Assembly: GCF_021403115.1 (NCBI RefSeq)
Contig: NZ_JAJSSH010000011.1
Span: 1-64,000, forward strand
Source: Sphingobium sufflavum
Lineage (GTDB): Bacteria; Pseudomonadota; Alphaproteobacteria; Sphingomonadales; Sphingomonadaceae
Direction of reading: 5' to 3'
Length of the DNA stretch: 64,000 nt
Positions 8,120 through 17,461 of the stretch are shown here, one piece after another. Position numbers and translations under genes: made by a program. A model generated the notes under the pieces. It worked only from the letters and a program-made list of their open reading frames with translations. It ran no database searches and was not told where the DNA came from. Positions within the stretch are counted from its first letter, which is position 1. Each line of letters starts with the position of its first letter.

Positions 8120-9324
8120 CCCTCAGCCCCCAGCAGCACGGTGGCGACGGCCTGCGCGGCTATGCCTTCGCGGCGGCCGGTGAAGCCCAGCCCTTCGGTC
8201 GTGGTCGCCTTGACGCTCACCCGGTCGGGGGCGATCGCCAGTATCTCCGCCAGCCGGGCGCGCATGGCGTCGCGGTGCGGGCCGACCTTGGGCGCCTCGC
8301 AGATGATGGTGACATCGACATGGGTGATGCGTCCCCCACGTGCCGCGACGCGATCCCGCGCGAACTCAAGAAATTGCCAGGACGCCGCGCCGCGCCATCG
8401 CTCGTCGCTGGGCGGGAAATGCTGGCCGATGTCGCCCTCCGCCAGCGCGCCGAGGATCGCGTCGACCAGCGCATGGATGGCCACATCGGCATCGCTATGC
8501 CCGGACAGGCCATGGCTGTGGGCGATTTCCACCCCGCACAGCCACAGCGGCTTGCCCTCCACCAGCCGGTGAACGTCATAGCCGGTGCCGGTGCGGATAT
8601 CCGGCAGGCCGTCGATACCGTTCAGCGCGGCGATACGGGCGAAATCATCGGCCATGGTGATCTTCTCCAGCCGCTGGTCGCCCTCGACCAGCCGCACATC
8701 ATGCCCGATGGCGCGGACCATCTGGGCGTCGTCGGTTGCGGCGGACCCTGCGGGCCAGCGATCATGCGCGGCGAGCAGGGCATCGAAGCGGAACGCCTGC
8801 GGTGTCTGCACGCGATAGAGGGCGTCGCGCGGCACTACGTCGACGGCGATCCCGTCCGCCCCGCGCACCAGCGTATCGGCGACCGGCAGCACCGGCATGG
8901 CGGCGACGGCCCCATCCGCCAGCGCCGCGACGAGCCTGTCCCACACCACATCCGGCACGAAAGGCCGGGCGCTGTCATGCACCATGATATGAGAGGGGGG
9001 CGAGGGCAGGGCGGCGGAATGATCCAGCGCGCGCCGCACCGACTCCTGCCGCGTCGCGCCGCCGGTGATGAAGGTCAGGGAGGCGGGAGGCGCGCCGATG
9101 GCCTGCTCCGCCTCTTCGCGGGCATCCGCGCCGACGACGACAATGATCCGCTCCGCCCGCGCCAGCGACCGCACGGCATGGGCCAGCACGCTCTGCGGCC
9201 CCAGCGTGCGATATTGCTTGGCAACGCCGCCGCCCGCCCGCTCGCCCTTGCCGGCGGCCAGCAGGATGGCGGTCAGCCCTGTGATGGTCGTGGTCGTGGT
9301 GATGGTCGTGCCCATGTTCGCCAT
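8116..9324 (-). CDS. ispDF: Bifunctional IspD/IspF of the MEP isoprenoid pathway
   Basis: This 402-residue fusion joins MEP cytidylyltransferase (IspD, about residues 14-235) to MECDP synthase (IspF, about 243-402). IspD motifs are [12 protein letters not shown] and the VHDSARPFV region. IspF motifs are GTGYDVHRL with its metal-binding Asp and His, SGHSDADV, and [16 protein letters not shown]. Alphaproteobacteria commonly fuse these two non-consecutive pathway steps. The first 15 residues are unusually Thr-rich ([11 protein letters not shown]), encoded by a short ACC/ATC repeat; an alternative ATG lies at 9315. Confidence 0.96.
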   Translation of the reverse strand: MANMGTTITTTTTITGLTAILLAAGKGERAGGGVAKQYRTLGPQSVLAHAVRSLARAERIIVVVGADAREEAEQAIGAPPASLTFITGGATRQESVRRALDHSAALPSPPSHIMVHDSARPFVPDVVWDRLVAALADGAVAAMPVLPVADTLVRGADGIAVDVVPRDALYRVQTPQAFRFDALLAAHDRWPAGSAATDDAQMVRAIGHDVRLVEGDQRLEKITMADDFARIAALNGIDGLPDIRTGTGYDVHRLVEGKPLWLCGVEIAHSHGLSGHSDADVAIHALVDAILGALAEGDIGQHFPPSDERWRGAASWQFLEFARDRVAARGGRITHVDVTIICEAPKVGPHRDAMRARLAEILAIAPDRVSVKATTTEGLGFTGRREGIAAQAVATVLLGAEG

Positions 9325-9379
9325 GGCGCGCCCTTAACCGAGGCCATGCTTGTCGGCCAGCGCCTTTCGCGCTAAAGGG

Positions 9380-9402
9380 CTGCCTGTTTTTTAGGCAGTT
9401 TT
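9380..9402 (+). promoter_or_regulatory. Small hairpin with T-tract just before dusB
   Basis: ctgcct (9380-9385) pairs with aggcag (9393-9398) across a T-rich loop and is followed by TTTT, ending six bases before the dusB ATG. It resembles a weak terminator or attenuator, or may simply overlap promoter or leader sequence. No good Shine-Dalgarno is visible for dusB, which makes the arrangement notable but unproven. Confidence 0.35.
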
Positions 9403-9407
9403 GAACC

Positions 9408-10406
9408 ATGGCGCGTCTTTCTCCCATCTCCATCGGTCCGGTAACCATTGCCGAACCCGTCATACTGGCGCCGATGACCGGCGTGACCGACCTGCCGTTT
9501 CGCAAGATGGTGCGGCGCTACGGCTCCGGCCTGAACGTGACGGAGATGATCGCGTCGCCCGCCGCGATCCGCGAGACGCGCCAGTCAATCCAGAAGGCGG
9601 CATGGGATCCGGTGGAGGAGCCGGTGTCGATGCAGCTCGTCGGCTGCGCACCGCACGAGATGGCGGAGGCGGCCAAGCTGTCCGAGCAGAAGGGCGCGGC
9701 GATCATCGACATCAACATGGGCTGCCCGGTGCGCAAGGTGACAAGCGGCGACGCCGGCTCCGCCCTGATGCGCGACCTGCCGCTGGCCGCCAGCCTCATC
9801 AAGGCGACGGTGGAGGCGGTGTCCGTGCCGGTGACGGTCAAGATGCGGATGGGCTGGTGCCATGACAGCCTGAACGCCCCGGAACTGGCCCATATCGCGG
9901 AGGATCTGGGCGCGAAGCTCATCACCGTCCATGGCCGCACCCGTAACCAGATGTACAAGGGGTCCGCCGACTGGGCCTTTGTGCGCGGGGTCAAGGATGC
10001 GGTGACACTGCCCGTCATCGTCAACGGCGACATCTGCACCGTCGAGGATGTCGACACCGCGCTGGAGCAGAGCGGGGCGGACGGCGTGATGATCGGCCGG
10101 GGCGCCTATGGCAAACCATGGCTGCTGGGGCAGGTGATGCACTATCTCGCGACCGGACAGCGCCGGGAAGACCCCGACCTGGAGGAGCAATATCATCTGA
10201 TCGTCGAACATTATCGCGCCATGCTGGAGCTTTATGGCGAGACGGTCGGCGTCAACATGGCCCGCAAGCATATCGGCTGGTACACCAAGGGGCTGAACGG
10301 GTCGGCGGAGTTTCGCAACAAGGTCAACTTCGTGCCCGATTCCGCCGAGGTGCTGGACATGCTGGCCCGCTTCTACGACCCTTTCCTGTCGCGCGCGGCG
10401 GCGTGA
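9408..10406 (+). CDS. dusB: tRNA-dihydrouridine synthase DusB (NifR3)
   Basis: This FMN enzyme reduces specific uridines in the tRNA D-loop. The 332-residue protein starts the TIM barrel with [14 protein letters not shown] and carries the active-site segment [10 protein letters not shown] with the catalytic Cys, then [19 protein letters not shown] and VNGDI. It is the first gene of the classical nifR3-ntrB-ntrC order and its stop overlaps the ntrB GTG start. The name NifR3 reflects linkage to nitrogen regulation in alphaproteobacteria, not a proven regulatory role. Confidence 0.96.
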   Translation: MARLSPISIGPVTIAEPVILAPMTGVTDLPFRKMVRRYGSGLNVTEMIASPAAIRETRQSIQKAAWDPVEEPVSMQLVGCAPHEMAEAAKLSEQKGAAIIDINMGCPVRKVTSGDAGSALMRDLPLAASLIKATVEAVSVPVTVKMRMGWCHDSLNAPELAHIAEDLGAKLITVHGRTRNQMYKGSADWAFVRGVKDAVTLPVIVNGDICTVEDVDTALEQSGADGVMIGRGAYGKPWLLGQVMHYLATGQRREDPDLEEQYHLIVEHYRAMLELYGETVGVNMARKHIGWYTKGLNGSAEFRNKVNFVPDSAEVLDMLARFYDPFLSRAAA

Positions 10407-11527
10407 GCCAAGCCGGCGGACCGGGCGTGGCCCGTCTGGTGTCGGGCGAGGGGGTGAGCGTGCGGGACGGCTTTTCCTCCCACCCGGTCGCCACTCTCAT
10501 CATCGACGATGGCGACCTGATCGTATCCGCCAACCCGCGCGCGGAGAGCCTGCTCAACATGGCGCGTTCCGCATTGATCGGCAGCCGGTTGACCGACGTT
10601 CTGCGGCTGGACGATCCCGCGATGGACCCCAGCTTCTGGCACACGGACAAGCCGCTGTCGGCCTATGACGTGCGCCTCTATGCCGGGCGGTCCGACGCGG
10701 TGGAGATGGACATCCTCATCAATCCGCTGTCCGATGCGCCCGGCTGGCGGGTGCTGGCCATGCATATCCACAGCCAGAGCCACGCCATCGGCTTTCGCCG
10801 CGCGCCCAGCGGGGCCATGTCCGCGATGGGCGCGGCCGCGATGCTGGCGCATGAGATCAAGAACCCGCTGTCCGGCATCCGGGGTGCGGCGCAACTTATC
10901 CAGGGCGAACTGGCGGAGGGCAATCACCAGCTCACCGGCCTGATCGTGGCGGAGGTGGACCGCATCGCCTCCCTGATCGACCGGATGCAGGGCTTCACGA
11001 CGGAGCAGCAACAGCAGGCGGTGACGCAGAATATCTATCCCCTGCTGGACCGCGCGGTCGATGTGGCGCTGGCCGGGTTCGGGAGCGGGGTTCGGCTCGA
11101 CCGACAGTATGATCCGTCGCTGCCCGACGCGCTGGTCGATGCCGACCGGCTGGTGCAGGTGATGATAAACCTGCTCAAAAATGCGGTGGAGGCGGTGCAG
11201 GACACGCCCGGCGCGCGCGTCGTCGTCACCACGGCATTCAAGCATGGCTTTTCCATCATGCGCTCCGGCTCACGCGCGCCCGTCACCCTGCCGATCGAAA
11301 TTCAGGTGATGGATAACGGCCCCGGCGTGAAGGAAAATATCCGCGACGTCCTGTTCAACCCCTTCATCACCACCAAGCGGACAGGGCAGGGCCTTGGGCT
11401 GGCGCTGGTCGACAAGCTGGTGCGGGACATGGGCGGATTGGTTCAATATGAGCGGATCAACGACAAGGGCAAGGGGAAGGCGATGACCGTGTTCCGCCTG
11501 TTGTTGCCCAAGGGAGCGAATGGATGA
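10403..11527 (+). CDS. ntrB: Nitrogen regulation sensor kinase NtrB
   Basis: NtrB autophosphorylates and passes phosphate to NtrC under nitrogen limitation, under PII control. The protein is 374 residues if started at the GTG overlapping the dusB stop (GTGA). A PAS-like sensor region (about 25-130) begins with [17 protein letters not shown], followed by the H-box [14 protein letters not shown] with His150 and an HATPase_c domain with N-box [10 protein letters not shown] and G-boxes DNGPGV and GQGLGLAL. There is no transmembrane segment, as expected for NtrB. A GTG at 10459 is a shorter alternative start. Confidence 0.94.
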   Translation: MSQAGGPGVARLVSGEGVSVRDGFSSHPVATLIIDDGDLIVSANPRAESLLNMARSALIGSRLTDVLRLDDPAMDPSFWHTDKPLSAYDVRLYAGRSDAVEMDILINPLSDAPGWRVLAMHIHSQSHAIGFRRAPSGAMSAMGAAAMLAHEIKNPLSGIRGAAQLIQGELAEGNHQLTGLIVAEVDRIASLIDRMQGFTTEQQQQAVTQNIYPLLDRAVDVALAGFGSGVRLDRQYDPSLPDALVDADRLVQVMINLLKNAVEAVQDTPGARVVVTTAFKHGFSIMRSGSRAPVTLPIEIQVMDNGPGVKENIRDVLFNPFITTKRTGQGLGLALVDKLVRDMGGLVQYERINDKGKGKAMTVFRLLLPKGANG

Positions 11528-12990
11528 CGGCGATGAGCGGACGGCGGATTCTGGTCGTCGATGACGATCAGGCGGTATGCGTCGTCATTGCGGAGGCGCT
11601 GAAGCGGCAGGGCTATATGGTCAAGACCGTCGGCTCCATCGCGGAACGGCGGGCGCAGATCGTGGATTTCCAGCCCGAACTGCTCATCAGCGACGTCATG
11701 CTGCCCGATGGCGACGGGCTGGAGGATATAGCCGCGATCATTGCGGAGCATCCGGCCCTGCGCGTCATCATCCTGTCGGCGCAGAACACGCTGGACACGG
11801 CGGTGCGGGCGACGGCGCAGGGGGCGTTCGAATATCTGCCCAAGCCGTTCGACCTCAACGACCTGGGCCAGGCGGTCGATGCCGCCCTGCGCCACAGCCT
11901 GGGCCATGCGCTGTCGGATCAGGCGGGCGACCGGCCGACCGACGACCTGCCCCTGATCGGCCGCTCCGCCGCCATGCAAGAGGTGTATCGCACCATCGCG
12001 CGCGTGATCTCCAACGACCTGTCGATCCTTGTGCTGGGCGAGTCGGGCACCGGCAAGGAACTGGTGGCGGAGGCGATCCATAATCTGGGCACGCGCCGCG
12101 AACGTCCCTTCGTCGCGATCAACATGGGTGCGATCCCGCGCGAACTGATCGAGGCGGAACTGTTCGGCTATGAGAAGGGGGCCTTCACCGGCGCGGCGAC
12201 CCGCACGGCGGGCAAGTTCGAACAGGCGCAGGGCGGCACGCTCTTCCTCGACGAAATCGGCGACATGCCGATGGAGGCGCAGACCCGGCTGCTGCGTGTG
12301 CTGCAATCGGGGGAGGTGACGACGGTGGGCGGCACCCGGCCGATCCGGGTCGATGTCCGCATCATCGCGGCGACCAATCAGGATCTGCCCGCGTTGCTGA
12401 CCGAGGGGCGGTTCCGCGAAGACCTCTATTACCGCCTCAACGTCGTGCCTATCCATCTGCCGTCGCTGCGGGACCGGTCGGACGATGTGCCGCTGCTGGC
12501 CCGCCATTTCCTCGATCAGGCGGTGGCGGACGGTCTGCCACGCAAGGCGCTGTCCGACGATGCGACCGCGTTGCTGCGCCTGTATAGCTGGCCGGGTAAT
12601 GTGCGGGAGCTGAAGAACCTGATGCAGCGATTGACCGTGCTGGCGCGCGAGACGGTGATCGGGCCGGAACTGCTGCGGCAGGTGCTGTCGGTCGACAATC
12701 TGTCCGAACCGCGCGCAACGGCGGTGGAGGATAGCCTGCGGGAGGCAGTGCGCCGCTGGACGCGCGAACATCTGACCATCGGCGCGAGCAAGAGCCAGAC
12801 CAACATGTACGACCTGATGCTGGACTGCGTGGAGCCGGTGTTGCTGGCCGAAACGCTGGCGGCGGTGGACGGCAACCAGATCAAGGCGGCGGCGATGCTG
12901 GGCATCAACCGCAACACGCTGCGCAAAAAGCTGACCGTCTATGACATCGACCCGGTGCAGCGCCCCAATCGCGGCTGGGCGCCCAACTGA
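11524..12990 (+). CDS. ntrC: Nitrogen regulation response regulator NtrC
   Basis: This 488-residue sigma54 activator has a receiver domain with phospho-acceptor Asp57 ([12 protein letters not shown]), an AAA+ domain with Walker A GESGTGKE and an intact GAFTGA sigma54 loop ([10 protein letters not shown]), and a C-terminal Fis-type helix-turn-helix ([16 protein letters not shown]). It activates nitrogen assimilation genes when phosphorylated by NtrB. The ATG overlaps the ntrB stop by four bases. The assimilatory nitrate reductase gene in this window is a plausible target, but no NtrC site was demonstrated there. Confidence 0.96.
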   Translation: MTAMSGRRILVVDDDQAVCVVIAEALKRQGYMVKTVGSIAERRAQIVDFQPELLISDVMLPDGDGLEDIAAIIAEHPALRVIILSAQNTLDTAVRATAQGAFEYLPKPFDLNDLGQAVDAALRHSLGHALSDQAGDRPTDDLPLIGRSAAMQEVYRTIARVISNDLSILVLGESGTGKELVAEAIHNLGTRRERPFVAINMGAIPRELIEAELFGYEKGAFTGAATRTAGKFEQAQGGTLFLDEIGDMPMEAQTRLLRVLQSGEVTTVGGTRPIRVDVRIIAATNQDLPALLTEGRFREDLYYRLNVVPIHLPSLRDRSDDVPLLARHFLDQAVADGLPRKALSDDATALLRLYSWPGNVRELKNLMQRLTVLARETVIGPELLRQVLSVDNLSEPRATAVEDSLREAVRRWTREHLTIGASKSQTNMYDLMLDCVEPVLLAETLAAVDGNQIKAAAMLGINRNTLRKKLTVYDIDPVQRPNRGWAPN

Positions 12991-13101
12991 TCCCGACAAG
13001 TTGATCGCAGCGATCCGGTCGCGGCCCCCCGAACGCGCCAAAGGAACGACCGGAGACCGCCGGACACGCTATGATGCACATTTGCCGCGACCGGATGTGT
13101 A

Positions 13102-15417
13102 ATGAAATCGGCATTTTGGCTTGTGTCTGATGCCATGCGTGATAATTATGCAACGATGATCGTTGACGGCGACCGGGACACAGATTCCGCCTTCCTCCAC
13201 CGCATCCCGGTGCTTCGCCGGATGAATGGCGCGCGGCTCGTGCTGGCGGCAGAGGTGGGGACGTTCCTCGCGCTCGTCACCACGGCGTCCCTGACCTATT
13301 GGCTGATCGCGGGGCAGCATAGCAGCGACAAGCTGCTGACTCCGCCGATCGTGGCGCTCCTCCTTGTCGTCAACCTCGTGCCCGCGATCACCACGCTGGT
13401 GCTGATCGGACGGCGCATCGCAAAGCGGCGCGCGGCGGCCAGCCTCGTCGGCGGCGACGGGCGGTTGCATGTGCGGCTGGTGGCGATGTTCTCCATCATC
13501 GCCAGCGTGCCGACGCTGATGGTGGTGATCTTCGCCTCGCTGCTGTTCCAATATGGCGTGCAATTCTGGTTCTCCGAAAACGCCCGGTCCCTGCTCCAGA
13601 ACGCCAGCGATCTGGCGCGCGGCTATTATCAGCAGAATTTGCGCGAAGTGGGGGACGAGACCGTCACCATGGCGGGCGACCTGCGCGATTATCTGACCCA
13701 GTCCAAGATCAGCAGTCCAACCTTTGCGGAAGGCTATATCTATCAGGTCGTCACGCGAAAACTGAACGGGTCGTCGATCATCGAGATCGGCAAGGACGGG
13801 GTGATGCGTACCGCCGCCACGGTGGAGGATGTCCGCCCGCCCGGCGACCTCATCACGCCTGCGATGGTCGAGCGGCTGCGGCGCGGCGAAACCGTGGTGG
13901 TGCAGGCCAAGCCGCGCCTGATCGAGGCCGTCACCCTGCTCTATCCCGGCTCCAACATCTTCCTCTACGCCAACCGTGATGCGGAGGCGCCCGCCTTCAG
14001 CCAGATGGAGCGGGCGCAGACGGTGCTGGCCGATTATGACATCTTCGCTAAACAGTCGCGCCAGTTGCAGCTCCGCTTCAACGTTGCGCTGTTCGGCGGG
14101 ACGCTGGCGCTGGTCGGCTTTGCGGTGTGGGTCGCGCTGGCGGTGGCGGACCGGGTGGTCAGCCCGGTGGGCGAACTGGTGGACGCGGCGCGGCGGGTGA
14201 CGGCGGGCGACCTGTCCACCCGCGTCGCCGGTCCCCATGCCCCGGACGAGATCGGCACATTGTCCAGCGCGTTCAACCGGATGACGCAGAGGCTGGAGGC
14301 GCAGACCGGCGCGCTGGTCAACGCCAACAGCCTGCTGGACGGTCGCCGCGCCTTCATCGAGGCGGTGCTGACCGGCGTCACGGCGGGAGTCGTCTCCGTC
14401 GACCAGTCGGGCATCGTCAAGCTTATCAACAGTTCCGCGCGCGCCATCCTGCTGCCCGACGGCAGCGAGCCGGAGGAGCGACCGCTCGCCGAAATTTCGC
14501 CCGACCTGGCGGAGGTGCTGGCCAGCGGCAGCAATGGCGACATCATCCAGGTCCGCTCCGGCTCGGAAATCCGTACGCTGGCGGTGAAGGTCGCGGCGGA
14601 TGTGTCCGGCCATATCCTGACCTTCGACGACATCACCCAGCAATTGCTGGATCAGCGGCGCGCGGCATGGTCCGACGTGGCCCGGCGCATCGCGCATGAG
14701 ATCAAGAACCCGCTGACCCCGATCCAGCTCGCCGCCGAGCGCCTCCAGCGCCGCTACGCCAAGGAGATCAACGCGGAGAGCGACAATGGCACCTTCACCC
14801 GCCTGACCCAGACGATCGTCCGGCAGGTGGGCGACCTGCGGCGCATCGTGGATGAATTCTCCTCCTTCGCGCGGATGCCCAAGCCGGTGTTCCGGGTGGA
14901 GGCGATGGACGACATCGCCCGCCATGCGCTGTTCCTGCACGAGGTCGCGCATCCCGAAATCCGCTTCGCCTTCGACATGGAGGGGGAGGATGGCGATATG
15001 GTGTGCGATCGCCGCCAGATCGGCCAGGCGCTCACCAATGTCGTCAAGAATGCGGTGGAGGCGATCGAGCAATGCCAGCGCGAGCCGGTGGACGGCGTCA
15101 CCGGCCATGTCGGCATGGCGCTGTCGCGCAGCGACGGGGCGCTGACGATCACCATCACCGATGACGGCGTCGGCCTGCCGGACGAGCGCAACCGCATCAT
15201 CGAACCCTATATGACCACCCGCGCCAAGGGCACGGGGCTGGGCCTCGCCATCGTCAAGAAGATCGTGGAGGAGCATCAGGGCGCGATCCGGTTCGAGGAC
15301 GCGCAGGGCGGCGGCGCCCGCGTCATCATCCAGTTCGACACCCATCGCCTCGCGCGGCTTGCCGATGGCGACAACAGTAATTTTGAGAGAGGTTTGGAAA
15401 CCGCCGATGGCGCTTGA
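13102..15417 (+). CDS. ntrY: Membrane sensor kinase NtrY
   Basis: The 771-residue protein has several N-terminal membrane segments (about 45-70, 80-100 and 130-150), a periplasmic sensing region, another membrane segment near 330-355, a HAMP domain (VVSPVGELVDAARRVTAGDL), a PAS-like domain and a kinase core with H-box [20 protein letters not shown] (His532), N-box NVVKNAVEAIE and G-box KGTGLGLAIVKK. NtrY pairs with NtrX in nitrogen, nitrate and redox responses. The start is uncertain: ATG 13102, 13135 and 13156 are all in frame and none has a strong ribosome-binding site. It overlaps ntrX by 11 bases. Confidence 0.93.
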   Translation: MKSAFWLVSDAMRDNYATMIVDGDRDTDSAFLHRIPVLRRMNGARLVLAAEVGTFLALVTTASLTYWLIAGQHSSDKLLTPPIVALLLVVNLVPAITTLVLIGRRIAKRRAAASLVGGDGRLHVRLVAMFSIIASVPTLMVVIFASLLFQYGVQFWFSENARSLLQNASDLARGYYQQNLREVGDETVTMAGDLRDYLTQSKISSPTFAEGYIYQVVTRKLNGSSIIEIGKDGVMRTAATVEDVRPPGDLITPAMVERLRRGETVVVQAKPRLIEAVTLLYPGSNIFLYANRDAEAPAFSQMERAQTVLADYDIFAKQSRQLQLRFNVALFGGTLALVGFAVWVALAVADRVVSPVGELVDAARRVTAGDLSTRVAGPHAPDEIGTLSSAFNRMTQRLEAQTGALVNANSLLDGRRAFIEAVLTGVTAGVVSVDQSGIVKLINSSARAILLPDGSEPEERPLAEISPDLAEVLASGSNGDIIQVRSGSEIRTLAVKVAADVSGHILTFDDITQQLLDQRRAAWSDVARRIAHEIKNPLTPIQLAAERLQRRYAKEINAESDNGTFTRLTQTIVRQVGDLRRIVDEFSSFARMPKPVFRVEAMDDIARHALFLHEVAHPEIRFAFDMEGEDGDMVCDRRQIGQALTNVVKNAVEAIEQCQREPVDGVTGHVGMALSRSDGALTITITDDGVGLPDERNRIIEPYMTTRAKGTGLGLAIVKKIVEEHQGAIRFEDAQGGGARVIIQFDTHRLARLADGDNSNFERGLETADGA

Positions 15418-16780
15418 TGTACTCATCGTGGACGACGAAGCCGATATTCGGGAACTGGTTGCCGGCGTGCTGGAGGACGAGGGGTTCGACACCCGCACCG
15501 CCGCCAACAGCGACGATGCGCTGGAAGCATTGGACGCGCGGCGGCCGTCGCTGGTGCTGCTCGACGTGTGGTTGCAGGGGTCGAAGCTCGACGGGCTGGA
15601 ACTGCTGGACGAGATCAAGCGGCGGGATGCGACGCTGCCCGTCCTCATCATCTCCGGCCATGGCAATATCGACACCGCTGTCGCCGCCATCCGCAAGGGC
15701 GCGGCCGACTTCATCGAAAAGCCGTTCGAGGCCGACCGCCTGCTCCACCTCGTCGCCCGCGCGACGGAGACGGAGCGGCTGCGGCGCGAGAACCAGCAGT
15801 TGCGCGAACGGGTGGGTCGCGACGATGAACTGACCGGCACCAGCACCGCGATCAATCAGGTGCGGGCCACGATCAAGAAGGTGGCGGGCACCGGCAGCCG
15901 CGTCCTCATCACCGGCCCGGCGGGCGTGGGCAAGGAAGTGGCCGCCCGCATGTTGCATAGCTGGTCCACGCGCGCCGATGCACCCTTCCTGGTGCTGGCC
16001 TGCGCCTGCATGGACCCGAACCGGGTCGAGGAGGAATTGTTCGGCGTAGAGGATGGCGCGGGGTCTGCGCGCCCCGGCCTGCTGGAGCAGGCGCATGGCG
16101 GCACCCTCTATCTGGACGAAGTGGCGGACATGCCGCTGACGACGCAGGCCAAGATATTGCGCGTGTTGACCGAACAGAGCTTCACCCGGATCGGCGGGCA
16201 GCGGCAGGTGAAGGTCGATGTCCGCATCATCTCCTCCACCGCGCGCGAACTGAAGGGGGAGATTGACCGGGGCACCTTCCGTGAAGATCTCTATTATCGT
16301 CTCAACGTCGTGCCGCTGGCCATCCCGCCGCTGGCGGGGCGGCGTGACGATATTCCGCCGCTGGTCGAGCATTTCCTCGCCCGCCTCGCCGCGGATCGGC
16401 GCATCGCGGCACCGGAAGTCGCCGCCAACGCCATGGCCGCGTTGCAGGCGGACCAGTGGCCGGGCAACGTCCGCCAGCTCCGCAACCTGATCGAGCGCAC
16501 GATGATCCTCGCCCCCGCCGATCGAATCGCGCGGATCGAGATCGACATGCTGCCGGTCGAGGGCGGCGCGGATGCGGAGCGGGACGGGCTGGTCAGCGGC
16601 GAGATCATGGGCGCCCCCCTGCGCGAGGCGCGCGAGAGTTTCGAGCGGGAATATCTGCGCGTCCAGATCAAGCGGTTTTCGGGCAATATTTCCCGCACCG
16701 CCAGCTTCATCGGCATGGAACGCTCCGCCCTGCATCGCAAGTTGAAGCTGCTGGGACTGACCGACGACAAGGAGGGCTGA
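15407..16780 (+). CDS. ntrX: Response regulator NtrX
   Basis: This 457-residue regulator has a receiver domain with Asp53 (LLDVWLQGSKLDG), an AAA+ domain and a Fis-type C-terminal helix-turn-helix (ISRTASFIGMERSALHRKLK). Unlike NtrC in the same cluster, its Walker A is altered (GPAGVGKE) and the sigma54-contact GAFTGA loop is missing; ELFGVEDGAGSARPG stands at that place. This is typical of alphaproteobacterial NtrX and implies that it does not remodel sigma54 in the usual way. The ATG at 15407 begins MALDVLIVDDE and overlaps ntrY. Target genes are not visible here. Confidence 0.94.
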   Translation: MALDVLIVDDEADIRELVAGVLEDEGFDTRTAANSDDALEALDARRPSLVLLDVWLQGSKLDGLELLDEIKRRDATLPVLIISGHGNIDTAVAAIRKGAADFIEKPFEADRLLHLVARATETERLRRENQQLRERVGRDDELTGTSTAINQVRATIKKVAGTGSRVLITGPAGVGKEVAARMLHSWSTRADAPFLVLACACMDPNRVEEELFGVEDGAGSARPGLLEQAHGGTLYLDEVADMPLTTQAKILRVLTEQSFTRIGGQRQVKVDVRIISSTARELKGEIDRGTFREDLYYRLNVVPLAIPPLAGRRDDIPPLVEHFLARLAADRRIAAPEVAANAMAALQADQWPGNVRQLRNLIERTMILAPADRIARIEIDMLPVEGGADAERDGLVSGEIMGAPLREARESFEREYLRVQIKRFSGNISRTASFIGMERSALHRKLKLLGLTDDKEG

Positions 16781-16947
16781 ACTCCGCCGCATTGCGCCAT
16801 GCAATTTTGTGCAACGCACACGGGGAGAGGTAGATTTCGGTTTGCCTTTCCCCTATCCATAGGGCGAGCCGGGTTGATCCGGACATGCAGATCCCCGGAT
16901 GAACGGGGCAATCGCGAGCTACGACTCGCCAATAATGGAGCGTTGAA

Positions 16948-17439
16948 ATGGCCGACAAGATCAACAATCTCCAGGATGTGTTCCTCAACACCCTGCGCAA
17001 GACCAAGACGCCCGTTACCATGTTCCTCGTCAAGGGGGTGAAGCTACAGGGAATTATCACCTGGTTCGATAATTTCTCCGTGCTGCTGCGCCGCGACGGA
17101 CAGACGCAGCTCGTCTACAAACACGCCATTTCCACCGTCATGCCCGCGCATCCCGTGGACCTGAGCGCGGTTCGCAAGACGTTCGAGGCGAATGATCGCA
17201 AGCCCCGCCTGTTGCAGGAAATCTTCCTGAGTGCGGTGCACAATTCGAACGAGCCTGTCACTATGTTCCTCGTGAACGGCGTGATGCTCCAGGGCGATAT
17301 CGCCGCCTTCGACCTGTTCTGCATGCTGCTTCAGCGCGACGGTCTGGTCCAGCTTGTCTACAAGCATGCGATTTCGACAGTGCAACCGCTCCACGCGCTC
17401 GACTTGTCGGGTGAGAACGACGACGATGACGACGATTGA
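16948..17439 (+). CDS. hfq: Hfq RNA chaperone with two tandem Sm domains
   Basis: The 163-residue protein contains two complete Hfq/Sm domains in one chain, at about 7-68 and 88-149, plus an acidic tail (NDDDDDDD). Each has the Sm1 pattern PVTMFLVxGVxLQG and the Sm2 motif LVYKHAIST. Domain 1 keeps the canonical Q9-D10, the rim basic residues R17, K18 and K20, and Lys32. Domain 2 has Q90-E91, has lost the basic rim (H98, N99, N101) and has Met113 where Lys32 stands. Ordinary Hfq is 70-110 residues and works as a hexamer; here three chains could form the ring. hflX follows, the usual gene order. Confidence 0.95.
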   Translation: MADKINNLQDVFLNTLRKTKTPVTMFLVKGVKLQGIITWFDNFSVLLRRDGQTQLVYKHAISTVMPAHPVDLSAVRKTFEANDRKPRLLQEIFLSAVHNSNEPVTMFLVNGVMLQGDIAAFDLFCMLLQRDGLVQLVYKHAISTVQPLHALDLSGENDDDDDD

Positions 17440-17461
17440 CCGTCGCTGAGGATATTTAGGC

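Noticed and set aside
13069..15855. 928-residue open frame on the minus strand
   Set aside because: It lies antisense to ntrY and ntrX, which have full family motifs; the residue pattern is the low-complexity mirror of GC-rich codons.
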